DNA of 64,000 bases. Origin: JBNJGB01 sp051747385 (lineage in GTDB: Bacteria > Myxococcota_A > UBA9042 > PHBI01 > JACKFB01). Where the stretch lies: assembly GCA_051747385.1 (NCBI GenBank), contig JBNJGB010000007.1, positions 1-64,000 of the forward strand. The letters are read 5' to 3'. Positions within the stretch are counted from its first letter, which is position 1, and each line of letters begins with the position of its first letter. A program made the position numbers and the translations under genes. This document shows positions 26,578 to 34,077 of this stretch, in pieces. The notes below the pieces were generated by a model. That model saw nothing but the letters and a program-made list of their open reading frames with translations, was not told the DNA's origin and ran no database searches.

Positions 26578-27342
26578 GTGAGCACGCTTGGAGCCGGAGA
26601 GCCGCTGACGACCCTGGAGGGCGTGCGGGTGGGCTACGACGGCCGGGCGATCCTGCCGGCCCTGGACCTCTCCGTGCGCCGGGGGGAGGTCTGGGCACTC
26701 GTGGGCCGCAACGGGAGCGGCAAGACGACCCTCATGCGCACCATGCTGGGCCTCCTCCGGCCGGTGGAGGGCCGGGTGCGGACGGCGCCGGGCGTCCGGG
26801 TGGACCACGTCCCCCAGCGGACCGAGCAACCGGGCATCGTGCCGGCGCGGGTGAAGGACATCGTGAGCGCCGGCGCGGACCGCGGGTGGTCGTTCCTCGT
26901 CCCCGGGATCCTCCGACACACCCGGGACGCGGTGGAGGAGGCCATGGGGGCCACCGGCGTCCGCGACCTGGCGCGCCGCTCCTTCGCCACCCTCAGCGAG
27001 GGCCAGAAGCAGCGCACCCTCGTGGCCCGGGCCATCGTGTCGCGACCCGACCTGCTGGTCCTCGACGAGCCGACGAGCGCCATGGACCCCATGGCCGCGC
27101 GCACCGTGTTCGAGCTCCTCGACGGCCTGCGCCGGGAGCGGGACCTGGCCATCGTCCTGGCCAGCCACCAGGTGCGCTTCGCCCCGGACTACGCGAGCCA
27201 CGCGGTGCTGGTGGACGGCGACGACGGCGTGGCCCTGGCCGGCGCCTTCGAGGAGGTGGTGGCCACCCGGGAGTTCCAGGAGCGGTACGGCGCCGTCATG
27301 GGCTCCGCCATCGCCGCGCGGGAGGCGCGCCATGGGGGCTGA
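26578..27342 (+). CDS. znuC: Zinc/manganese-type ABC transporter ATP-binding protein
   Basis: The 254-residue ATPase has Walker A GRNGSGKTT (43-51), the signature LSEGQ (139-143) and Walker B LLVLDE (159-164). Similarity is to the ZnuC/MntB branch that pairs with family-9 metal permeases. The start is a GTG at 26578. It overlaps the permease gene by 11 bases. Zinc is favoured over manganese because of the adjacent RimB-type gene, but this is weak. The signature has Glu in place of the usual Gly (LSEGQ), a variant often seen in this branch. No substrate-binding protein gene lies in the window. Confidence 0.83.
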   Translation: MSTLGAGEPLTTLEGVRVGYDGRAILPALDLSVRRGEVWALVGRNGSGKTTLMRTMLGLLRPVEGRVRTAPGVRVDHVPQRTEQPGIVPARVKDIVSAGADRGWSFLVPGILRHTRDAVEEAMGATGVRDLARRSFATLSEGQKQRTLVARAIVSRPDLLVLDEPTSAMDPMAARTVFELLDGLRRERDLAIVLASHQVRFAPDYASHAVLVDGDDGVALAGAFEEVVATREFQERYGAVMGSAIAAREARHGG

Positions 27343-28222
27343 GGGCGGCGCGTCCCTGTCGACGTTCTTCGAGGCCTGGGGCCTGTTCCGGGCGCCGACG
27401 CTCACGGCCACCGTGGCCGCGGCCCTGCTCGGCGTGCTGGGCGTCTACGTCGTGCTGCGCCGCCTCGTGTTCCTCAGCGCGGCCGTCTCCCAGGCCGCCG
27501 GCCTCGGGGTCGCCCTGTCCTTCTACGCGAGCGTGCACCTGGGCGCCGCGGGGATCCTCGGGGATCCGGTCCTCGGCGCCACGGCGGTGACCCTGCTCGC
27601 CGTGATCGTCGTGGCCGGCGACCGCAGCGTGGTGGGCGCCCGCCGGGACATGCTGCTGGGCCTCGTCTTCCTGGCCGGCGCCGCCGGGACCCTGGCCCTG
27701 GGCACGCGCATCGTGCAGGAGATCCAGGACATCCAGAGCCTGCTCTTCGGGAGCGCCGTGGCGGTCCTGCCGGAGGACTTCCGCCTCGTGGTGGGCGTCG
27801 CCGCCGTGATCCTCGCGCTCCACCTGTGGGCCTGGCGCGGCTTCGCGGCGGTGTCCTTCGACCGGGACGGCGCCCGCGTGCGCGGCCTGCCGGTGCGCCT
27901 GTTGGATCTGACGCTGTACGCGACGCTGGCCGTGGCCATCTCCGTGTCCACGCGAGTGCTCGGGGCGCTGCCCACCTTCGCCTTCAGCGTCCTGCCGGCC
28001 ATGGCCACCGTCCGCCTGTCGGTGAACGTGCCCATGGCTCTGGTGCTCGCCGGCGTGGTGGGGGCGGCCATCGGCTTCGTCGGCTACGTGGTGGCCTTCC
28101 TGCAGGACCTGCCCGTGGGCGCCGCGCAGACCCTGGTGGGCGTGGCCGTAGTGGCCGTCGTGGAGATCCTGGCGCGGATCGTGCGTGCATCACGGACGGG
28201 TCCGGCCCGCGACGAGGACTGA
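27332..28222 (+). CDS. znuB: Zinc/manganese-type ABC transporter permease
   Basis: The 296-residue protein has eight or nine hydrophobic helices and the ABC-3 permease pattern: LGVLGVYVVLRRLVFLS near the N-terminus, SQAAGLGVAL, and a late GALPTFAFSVLPA segment. It forms the membrane channel for the ATPase encoded just upstream, with which it overlaps by 11 bases. Its stop is 13 bases before the RimB-like gene, so that gene is probably in the same transcript. Confidence 0.85.
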   Translation: MGAEGGASLSTFFEAWGLFRAPTLTATVAAALLGVLGVYVVLRRLVFLSAAVSQAAGLGVALSFYASVHLGAAGILGDPVLGATAVTLLAVIVVAGDRSVVGARRDMLLGLVFLAGAAGTLALGTRIVQEIQDIQSLLFGSAVAVLPEDFRLVVGVAAVILALHLWAWRGFAAVSFDRDGARVRGLPVRLLDLTLYATLAVAISVSTRVLGALPTFAFSVLPAMATVRLSVNVPMALVLAGVVGAAIGFVGYVVAFLQDLPVGAAQTLVGVAVVAVVEILARIVRASRTGPARDED

Positions 28223-28235
28223 CGACGGAGGACCG

Positions 28236-28760
28236 ATGGGCGGCGAGGGTCACGGGCGCGAGGACGTCATCGGCTGGCGGGAGTGGATCGCCCTGCCGGC
28301 GCTCGGGATCCCGTGGATCAAGGCGAAGACCGACACCGGCGCCCGCACGTCGGCGCTCCACGCGTTCGACCTGGTGCACTTCGAGCGCGACGGCCGCCCC
28401 ATGGTACGCTTCGACGTACACCCCATTCAGAGGGACGCCACCACGAGCGTGACGGCCGAGGCGGAGCAGATCGACGTGCGCCCCGTCCGGAACTCCGGCG
28501 GGCGCGAGGAGCACCGTCCCGTGATCGCGACCGACATCGAGCTTCGCGGCCAGCGGTGGCGGGTGGAGATCACCCTCACCCGCCGGGACCTGATGGGCTT
28601 CCGCATGCTCCTGGGGCGCGAGGCGGTGCGCGGCCGCTTCCTGGTCGATCCGGGGCGCTCCTACCTGGCCGGCGTCCCGCCCGAGGTGCGCGCGCTGAGA
28701 CGGAAGAGGCGCCGGGAGCGGCGGCTGCGCGCGGCCGAGGAGGGAGGAGACACGTCGTGA
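28236..28760 (+). CDS. rimB: RimB-like retropepsin-fold protease (Zn_protease family)
   Basis: The 174-residue protein matches the PF05618 family, named ATP-dependent zinc protease but with a retropepsin-like active site, DTGA (33-36) in KAKTDTGARTSALHA. Additional family landmarks are RRDLMGFRMLLGREA and FLVDPGRSYL. In Pseudomonas, RimB works with RimK on glutamate-modified ribosomal protein S6. Its last codons overlap the rimK start (GTGA), so translation is coupled. The C-terminus is very Arg-rich. Confidence 0.78.
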   Translation: MGGEGHGREDVIGWREWIALPALGIPWIKAKTDTGARTSALHAFDLVHFERDGRPMVRFDVHPIQRDATTSVTAEAEQIDVRPVRNSGGREEHRPVIATDIELRGQRWRVEITLTRRDLMGFRMLLGREAVRGRFLVDPGRSYLAGVPPEVRALRRKRRRERRLRAAEEGGDTS

Positions 28761-29644
28761 AGATCGCCATCCTGTCCCGGAAGCCGTCGCTGTACTCCAC
28801 GCAGCGCCTCGTGGAGGCGGTCCGCGAGCGGGGCCACGAGGCCCTCGTGGTGGACTACCTCCGGTGCTACATGGATCTCACGTCGCGGCGGCCCGCCGTC
28901 CTGTACCGGGGCATGCCGCTCAAGGTGGACGCGGTGCTGCCGCGCATCGGCGCCAGCTACACGTTCTACGGCTCCGCCGTCGTGCGCCAGTTCGAGATGA
29001 TGAGCACCTTCACGGCGAACGCCGCCGAGGCCATCACGCGCTCCCGGGACAAGCTGCGCGCCATCCAACTCCTGGCCCAGCGGGGCCTCCCCATCCCGGT
29101 CACCAGCTTCGCCCACTCCACGAAGGACATCGAGGGGCTCATCGGGGTGGTCGGCGGGGCTCCGCTCATCGTCAAGCTGCTCGAAGGGACCCAGGGCAGC
29201 GGCGTGGTCCTCGCCGAGACCCGCAAGGCCGCGGAGTCCGTCATCGGCGCCTTCCACCAGCTCGACGCCAACATCCTGGTGCAGCAGTTCGTGAAGGAGG
29301 CGCGCGGGGAGGACCTCCGGGCCTTCGTGGTGGGCGACCGGATCGTGGCTGCCATGAGGCGCACGGCCCGGGAGGGGGAGTTCCGCGCCAACATCCACCA
29401 GGGCGGCACGGCCGAGGCCGTCACCCTCACGCCGAGCGAGGAGACCCTCGCCCTGGAGGCGGCAGCGACCGTCGGCCTGAACGTGGCCGGCGTCGACATG
29501 CTCCAGGGACGCGAGGGGCCCCTGGTCCTCGAGGTCAACTCCTCGCCCGGCCTGGAGGGCATCGAGGCGGCCACGGGCCTGGACGTCGCCGGGGAGATCG
29601 TGGACTGGGTCATCGCGCGCGCCGCACGCGGGGGCGCGTCGTGA
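28757..29644 (+). CDS. rimK: RimK-type ATP-grasp ligase (ribosomal protein S6 glutamylation)
   Basis: The 295-residue ATP-grasp enzyme starts at a GTG (MKIAILSRKPSLYST). It contains the RimK landmarks RIGASYTFYG, SRDKLRAIQLL, LIVKLLEGTQGSGVVL, and a Mg-binding VDMLQGREGPLVLEVNSSPGLEGIE. RimK adds glutamates to the C-terminus of S6 and can make free poly-glutamate. Length and motifs are normal. It overlaps both neighbours by four bases (GTGA), so rimB, rimK and the deacylase are made together. Confidence 0.9.
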   Translation: MKIAILSRKPSLYSTQRLVEAVRERGHEALVVDYLRCYMDLTSRRPAVLYRGMPLKVDAVLPRIGASYTFYGSAVVRQFEMMSTFTANAAEAITRSRDKLRAIQLLAQRGLPIPVTSFAHSTKDIEGLIGVVGGAPLIVKLLEGTQGSGVVLAETRKAAESVIGAFHQLDANILVQQFVKEARGEDLRAFVVGDRIVAAMRRTAREGEFRANIHQGGTAEAVTLTPSEETLALEAAATVGLNVAGVDMLQGREGPLVLEVNSSPGLEGIEAATGLDVAGEIVDWVIARAARGGAS

Positions 29645-30630
29645 CTTCGAAGGCGACGCGGGCGGAGCCGCTCGAGTTCCTGGACGAGACCATCCGCCCG
29701 GGTACCCGCAAGCGGCTGAACATGTCCGTGGCGCGCCTGCCCGTCGGCATGGCGAACGTGGCGATGCCGGTGATGGTCCTCCACGGCTCGCGGCCGGGCC
29801 CGTCGGTGTGGATCAGCGCGGCCCTGCACGGCGACGAGGTCAACGGCATCGAGATCGCCCGCTGTGCCGTGGAGCGCCTCCGGCCGAAGGAGATGGCCGG
29901 GACGGTCTACGTCGTCCCCATCGTGAACGTCTACGGCTTTCTGGCCCAGGACCGCTATCTCCCGGACGGGCGGGACCTGAACCGCTCGTTCCCGGGCTCG
30001 CGCCGGGGATCCCTGGCCTCACGGGTGGCCCACCTGTTCACGCGGACCATCGTGGATCGCTGCGTCCTCGGCCTGGACCTGCACACGGCGACCCAGCACC
30101 GGGAGAACCTCCCCCAGATCCGCACCGACCTCACGAACCCCGTGGGCCGCCGCTGCGCCGAAGCGTTCGGGGCGCCGGCCATCGTCCACGCGAAGGTGCG
30201 GGACGGCTCCCTGCGGAGCGCCGCGGCGAAGCGGGAGATCCCCGTGCTGGTCTACGAGGCCGGCGAGGCGCACCGCTTCGACGAGCGCGCCATCCACGTG
30301 GGCGTCCAGGGGGTGCTGCGGGTCCTCGCCGAGCTGGGCATCCGCGAGCGCGGGCCCGAGGAGGAGCGCCCCGGCCACTCCACGCTGATCGAGCGCACCA
30401 CATGGGTACGCGCCCGGCGGAGCGGCATCCTGCGGCCGGAGCGCCACCTGGGCGACCGCGTCGACAAGGGCGACCTCCTCGGGCGCATCGGCGACGCCTT
30501 CGACGCCGGGCGCGTCTTCGTGAAAGCCCGGGTCTCCGGCGTCGTGGTCGGCCGCACGCAGCACCCCCTGGTCCACCAGGGGGACGCCCTGTTCAACCTC
30601 GGCGTCCCCGGGGACCCGGCCGCCGAGTAG
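29641..30630 (+). CDS. AstE/AspA family zinc deacylase
   Basis: The 329-residue protein belongs to the succinylglutamate desuccinylase/aspartoacylase family (M14-like). Zinc ligands are His63 and Glu66 in ALHGDEVNG and His148 in DLHTAT; the probable catalytic Glu lies in YEAGEA (205-210). The C-terminal 80 residues form a small beta domain with GRTQHPLV. Family members remove acyl or amino-acyl groups from amino acids. Placement directly behind rimK suggests removal or processing of glutamyl or acyl-glutamate products; this is inference. The start is a GTG overlapping the rimK stop. Confidence 0.8.
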   Translation: MTSKATRAEPLEFLDETIRPGTRKRLNMSVARLPVGMANVAMPVMVLHGSRPGPSVWISAALHGDEVNGIEIARCAVERLRPKEMAGTVYVVPIVNVYGFLAQDRYLPDGRDLNRSFPGSRRGSLASRVAHLFTRTIVDRCVLGLDLHTATQHRENLPQIRTDLTNPVGRRCAEAFGAPAIVHAKVRDGSLRSAAAKREIPVLVYEAGEAHRFDERAIHVGVQGVLRVLAELGIRERGPEEERPGHSTLIERTTWVRARRSGILRPERHLGDRVDKGDLLGRIGDAFDAGRVFVKARVSGVVVGRTQHPLVHQGDALFNLGVPGDPAAE

Positions 30631-30720
30631 ATGGGCTCGCGCGATGGCGCCGGACCGCAGAGGCGCGGAGGATACGGACACGACGCAGCAGGCTCGCCGT
30701 CCGCGGCGGGCGCCTACCGC

Positions 30721-30751
30721 GAAAAGTGTGAAATGAGCAGGCTTGACCCCA
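30721..30751 (+). repeat. Dispersed REP-like motif, copy 1
   Basis: GAAAAGTGTGAAATGAGCAG followed by GCTTGACCCCA. An inverted copy with one substitution and one indel lies at 44568-44597. It sits just two bases beyond the cysE stop, between convergent 3' ends. Its 3' end (GACCCC) matches the end of the repeat core near the RAYT at 911-1365. Confidence 0.75.
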
Positions 30752-30752
30752 G

Positions 30753-31679
30753 TCAGATGCCGGCGCCGTTTTCGAAGCGGGTCTCGCGGGCGGTGGCCTG
30801 GGTGATGCGGGCGCCGGGGGGCACGTCGCGGGTCACCCAGACGTTGCCGCCGATGACGGCGCCGGAGCCGACGGTGATGCGCCCGAGGAGGGTGGCCCCG
30901 GAGTAGATGATCACGTCGTCCTCCACGATCGGGTGGCGCGGGATCCCCTTGATGGGGTTGCCGTCCTCGTCGAGGGGGAAGCTCTTCGCGCCCAGGGTCA
31001 CGCCCTGGTAGATGCGGACCCGCTTGCCGATGCGCGACGTCTCGCCGATCACCACGCCCGTCCCGTGGTCGATGAAGAGGCTCTCGCCGATGGAGGCGCC
31101 CGGGTGGATGTCGATGCCCGTGGCGCTGTGGGCGTACTCCGCGATGATGCGCGGGATGAGCGGCACGTCCAGCAGGTACAGCTCGTGGGCCAGGCGGTGG
31201 ATGGTGACGGCCGCCACGCCCGGATAGCTGAAGATGGGCTCCTCGGGCGTCGTGGACGCCGGGTCCCCCTCGTAGGCCGCGTGGACGTCCAGGGCCAGCA
31301 TGTGGCGCACGTCGGGCAGCCGCGCCAGGAACGCGTCCGTGAGCCGCGGCGCGGCGGTGGTCGGATCCTCGCAGGTCGCCTGGTCGTGCTCGCACGCGAA
31401 GGCCAGGCCCCGCGCGATCTGCACCTGCAGGCGCCGCCGCACCCGGTCCAGGGTCGCCCCCACGTGGAAGCGCCGGCCCACGCCGGTGACCTCGGAGTCC
31501 CCGAAGTAGCCCGGGAACAGGACGGTCCTCAGCTCCTCCACCAGGTGGATGAGCGACGTGCGCGACGGGAGGGCCCGGTGATACGGGGCGCTGCCGTCCG
31601 GGCGCACGAGGCCGTCGTGGGCGTCGCACAGGGCCACCGCGAGGGCGTCCAGGTCCAGGGGCTCGGTGTCGTCCTTCAT
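30753..31679 (-). CDS. cysE: Serine O-acetyltransferase (EpsC type)
   Basis: CysE acetylates L-serine to O-acetylserine. The 308-residue length and long helical N-terminal half (to about residue 165) are of the EpsC type. The left-handed beta-helix holds DIHPGASIGE, IDHGTGVVIGE and GRITVGSGAVIGGNVWVTRDV hexapeptide repeats. The catalytic His lies in IDHGTG. Four bases separate it from the upstream cysK, giving a cysK-cysE operon that makes cysteine from serine. The 3' end abuts the dispersed motif. Confidence 0.92.
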   Translation of the reverse strand: MKDDTEPLDLDALAVALCDAHDGLVRPDGSAPYHRALPSRTSLIHLVEELRTVLFPGYFGDSEVTGVGRRFHVGATLDRVRRRLQVQIARGLAFACEHDQATCEDPTTAAPRLTDAFLARLPDVRHMLALDVHAAYEGDPASTTPEEPIFSYPGVAAVTIHRLAHELYLLDVPLIPRIIAEYAHSATGIDIHPGASIGESLFIDHGTGVVIGETSRIGKRVRIYQGVTLGAKSFPLDEDGNPIKGIPRHPIVEDDVIIYSGATLLGRITVGSGAVIGGNVWVTRDVPPGARITQATARETRFENGAGI

Positions 31680-31683
31680 GGGT

Positions 31684-32622
31684 CTACCCCGCGTCCACGT
31701 CGTCGAACAGCCACGTGCTCAGGTAGCGCTCCCCGGTGTCGCAGGCGACGGTGACGACCATCCCGCCCTCGTTGTCGGGCCGGGAGGCCTCCTGGAGGGC
31801 CGCCCAGACGTTGGCGCCCGCGGAGATGCCGACGAGCAGCCCCTCCTCGCGCGCCAGCCGGCGCGAGGTCTCGCCCGCCACGTCGTCCTGCACGGTCACC
31901 ACCTCGTCGATGACGCTGCGCTCCAGCACGTCCGGCACGAACCCGGCGCCGATGCCCTGGATGCGATGGGGCCCGGAGGAGCCGCCGGAGAGCACCGGGG
32001 AGTCCTCCGGCTCGACGGCGATCACCCGGGCCTCGGGCTTGCGCTCCTTGAGGAGCTGCCCGACGCCGGTGATGGTGCCGCCGGTCCCGACGCCGGCCAC
32101 GAAGGCGGTGATCTCGCCGTCCGTGTCCCGCCAGATCTCCTCGGCGGTGGTCCGGCGGTGCACGTCGGGGTTCGCCGGGTTCTGGAACTGCTGCAGGATC
32201 AGGTAGCGGTCGTCCTGCTCGGCCATCTCGTGCGCCTTGCGGATGGCACCGCCCATGCCCTCGCTCCCGGGGGTCAGGATCAGCTCGGCCCCCAGGGCCG
32301 CCAGGAGCTTGCGGCGCTCGACGCTCATGGTGTCGGGCATGGTGAGCACCACGCGATAGCCGCGCGCGGCGCCCACGAAGGCCAGCGCGATTCCCGTGTT
32401 GCCGCTGGTGGGCTCGAGCAGGATGGTGTCGTCCCCGATGCGTCCGTCCCGCTCGGCGGCCTCGATCATGGAGAGGCCGATGCGATCCTTCACGCTGGAC
32501 AGGGGGTTGTGGCTCTCCAGCTTCACGACGACGCGGGCGGGCAGGCCCTCCGAGAGCCGGCGAAGCTCCACGAGCGGCGTGTCGCCGACGAGGTCGGTGA
32601 TGGTGCGGGCGATGCGTGCCAT
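31684..32622 (-). CDS. cysK: Cysteine synthase A (O-acetylserine sulfhydrylase)
   Basis: The 312-residue PLP enzyme converts O-acetylserine and sulfide to cysteine. PLP Lys45 is in NPLSSVKDR; PTSGNTG (71-77) binds the substrate carboxylate; GVGTGGTITG binds the phosphate of PLP. Late motifs EPEDSPVLSGG and KIQGIG-like HRIQGIGAG support a CysK rather than CysM assignment, though this is not decisive. The gene is first in a tight two-gene operon with cysE. A complementary pair of segments in its leader could mask the ribosome site. Confidence 0.92.
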   Translation of the reverse strand: MARIARTITDLVGDTPLVELRRLSEGLPARVVVKLESHNPLSSVKDRIGLSMIEAAERDGRIGDDTILLEPTSGNTGIALAFVGAARGYRVVLTMPDTMSVERRKLLAALGAELILTPGSEGMGGAIRKAHEMAEQDDRYLILQQFQNPANPDVHRRTTAEEIWRDTDGEITAFVAGVGTGGTITGVGQLLKERKPEARVIAVEPEDSPVLSGGSSGPHRIQGIGAGFVPDVLERSVIDEVVTVQDDVAGETSRRLAREEGLLVGISAGANVWAALQEASRPDNEGGMVVTVACDTGERYLSTWLFDDVDAG

Positions 32623-32688
32623 GACGGACTCCTTGGACGAGGGCTGGCGTCAGTGTGCCCCCCTCCCCCCGAAGTCCGTCAAGGAGTC
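32623..32688 (-). promoter_or_regulatory. Inverted segments in the cysK leader
   Basis: Plus-strand GACGGACTCCTTG (32623-32635) is complementary in two alternative registers to GTCCGTC (32674-32680) and CAAGGAGTC (32680-32688). On the mRNA strand the segment next to the start codon is AAGGAGTCCGTC, which is the ribosome-binding site, so pairing would hide it. A TTGACG at 32677-32682 (minus strand) could instead be a -35 element, in which case the upstream arm is not transcribed. The two readings exclude each other. Confidence 0.35.
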
Positions 32689-32795
32689 GGCGCGTGCGGG
32701 CCATCCGTCGCCTGCGACCGGGCGCCTTCGGGAGGAGACCGCCCGAAGCCGCCGAGGCCCTCCTCCCGCCGGCCCCGGCCGGAGCCCGTCGCCTC

Positions 32796-33947
32796 TCAGC
32801 CGTTCGCCTGGCGCTCCTCGACGGCGCAGTCTTCGGCCGCCCCGTCTTCGCCCGCCGCCTCGTGCGCGCACGCGAGGCGGTCGTCCCCGTTGCCGCTGAG
32901 AGGACGGAGCGTGTCCCGCCGGAGCCGGATCACCCGGGCCTCGGCGCCGTCCGCGACGACGGGCCGGGACAGCGGCCGCGAGTCGGGATCCCCCGCCAGG
33001 TCCTCCATGGCGGCGACCTCCATGGCCTCCACGACCCGCGGTTCGAACCAGTCGCAGGGCTCGGTGCGCCTGCCGGACAGCAGGGAGGCGTCGAACGGCA
33101 GGTTCGCGCAGCGGCGAAGCTCGGCGAAGGCCTCGTCCATGGACAGGGGCGGACGATAGGGCCGCGTCGAGACCATGGCGTCCAGCGTGTCCGCCACGGC
33201 GAGGATCTTGGCGAGCAGCGGGATCCGGTCGCCGGTGAGCCCGTCAGGATAGCCCGAGCCGTCCTCCCGCTCGTGGTGCATCCGGACGAGGCTGGCCACC
33301 TGCTCGAAGCCCGAGATGGGCCGCAGGATGGCCGCGCCGTAGGACGGGTGCTTCTTGACGAGGTCGTACTCCTCGTCCGTGAGACGGCCCGGCTTGTCGA
33401 GCACGGCGTCCGGGATGCGGAGCTTGCCGATGTCGTGGAGATAGGCGGCGAAGCGCAGGACGTCCAGGTCCCGCTCCGGGACGCCCAGCCGGATGGCCGC
33501 GGCCCGGGCGTATCCCCACACGCGCCGGCAGTGACCGTGGGTGTACGGGTGCTTGGCCTCGATGGCCGCCGACAGCGCCAGGACGGTCTGGACGTAAGCG
33601 TCCCGCAGCCCTTGGGTCCGGGCGGCGACCTCCTCCTCGAGGAGATCGATGGTCCGGCGCCGGGCCAGGGTCTTGTCCCTGCGGATGGTGCCGAGGGTGC
33701 CGAAGACCCAACCGAGCAGGAGCGGGAAGCCGAACATGAAGTGGTCGATGCCCGAGCCGAGCATGCCGTCGATGACGTGCTCGAGCCCCAGCCCCGCGTC
33801 GTTGTGGGAGAGGTGGTGCAGCAACAGGATCGCCGGGAGCCCCAGCCCCCAGAGGACGCCGAATACGACGTAGCCGTTGCGCAGGGGGTTGAGGGAGTAG
33901 GGCCTCGTGCAGGCGCGGAGGAACTCGCGTACGGTCTCGCTGCTCAT
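32796..33947 (-). CDS. Membrane HD-GYP domain protein (probable c-di-GMP phosphodiesterase)
   Basis: From the ATG at 33947 (AAGGA six bases upstream) the protein has 383 residues. Two membrane helices lie near 25-45 and 68-88, followed by a coiled linker (95-120). The HD-GYP domain has H-D at 171-172 (AYLHDIGK) and the full HHEREDGSGYP signature (223-233), so phosphodiesterase activity against c-di-GMP is expected. The tail from about 320 is polar and unrelated. A GTG at 33980 is a weaker alternative start. No sensor domain was seen between membrane and catalytic parts. Confidence 0.88.
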   Translation of the reverse strand: MSSETVREFLRACTRPYSLNPLRNGYVVFGVLWGLGLPAILLLHHLSHNDAGLGLEHVIDGMLGSGIDHFMFGFPLLLGWVFGTLGTIRRDKTLARRRTIDLLEEEVAARTQGLRDAYVQTVLALSAAIEAKHPYTHGHCRRVWGYARAAAIRLGVPERDLDVLRFAAYLHDIGKLRIPDAVLDKPGRLTDEEYDLVKKHPSYGAAILRPISGFEQVASLVRMHHEREDGSGYPDGLTGDRIPLLAKILAVADTLDAMVSTRPYRPPLSMDEAFAELRRCANLPFDASLLSGRRTEPCDWFEPRVVEAMEVAAMEDLAGDPDSRPLSRPVVADGAEARVIRLRRDTLRPLSGNGDDRLACAHEAAGEDGAAEDCAVEERQANG

Positions 33948-34077
33948 GGCGTCCTTGTCGCTCCGTGGAGGGGAAGACACCCGGTCGGGCTGCGCCGGCC
34001 CGGCTCTGGCTGCCCGTCACAGCGTCCATCGGTCGGCTCCACGGCGTCCTTGAGGCGATCCTGCGCCAGGGAGGGGC

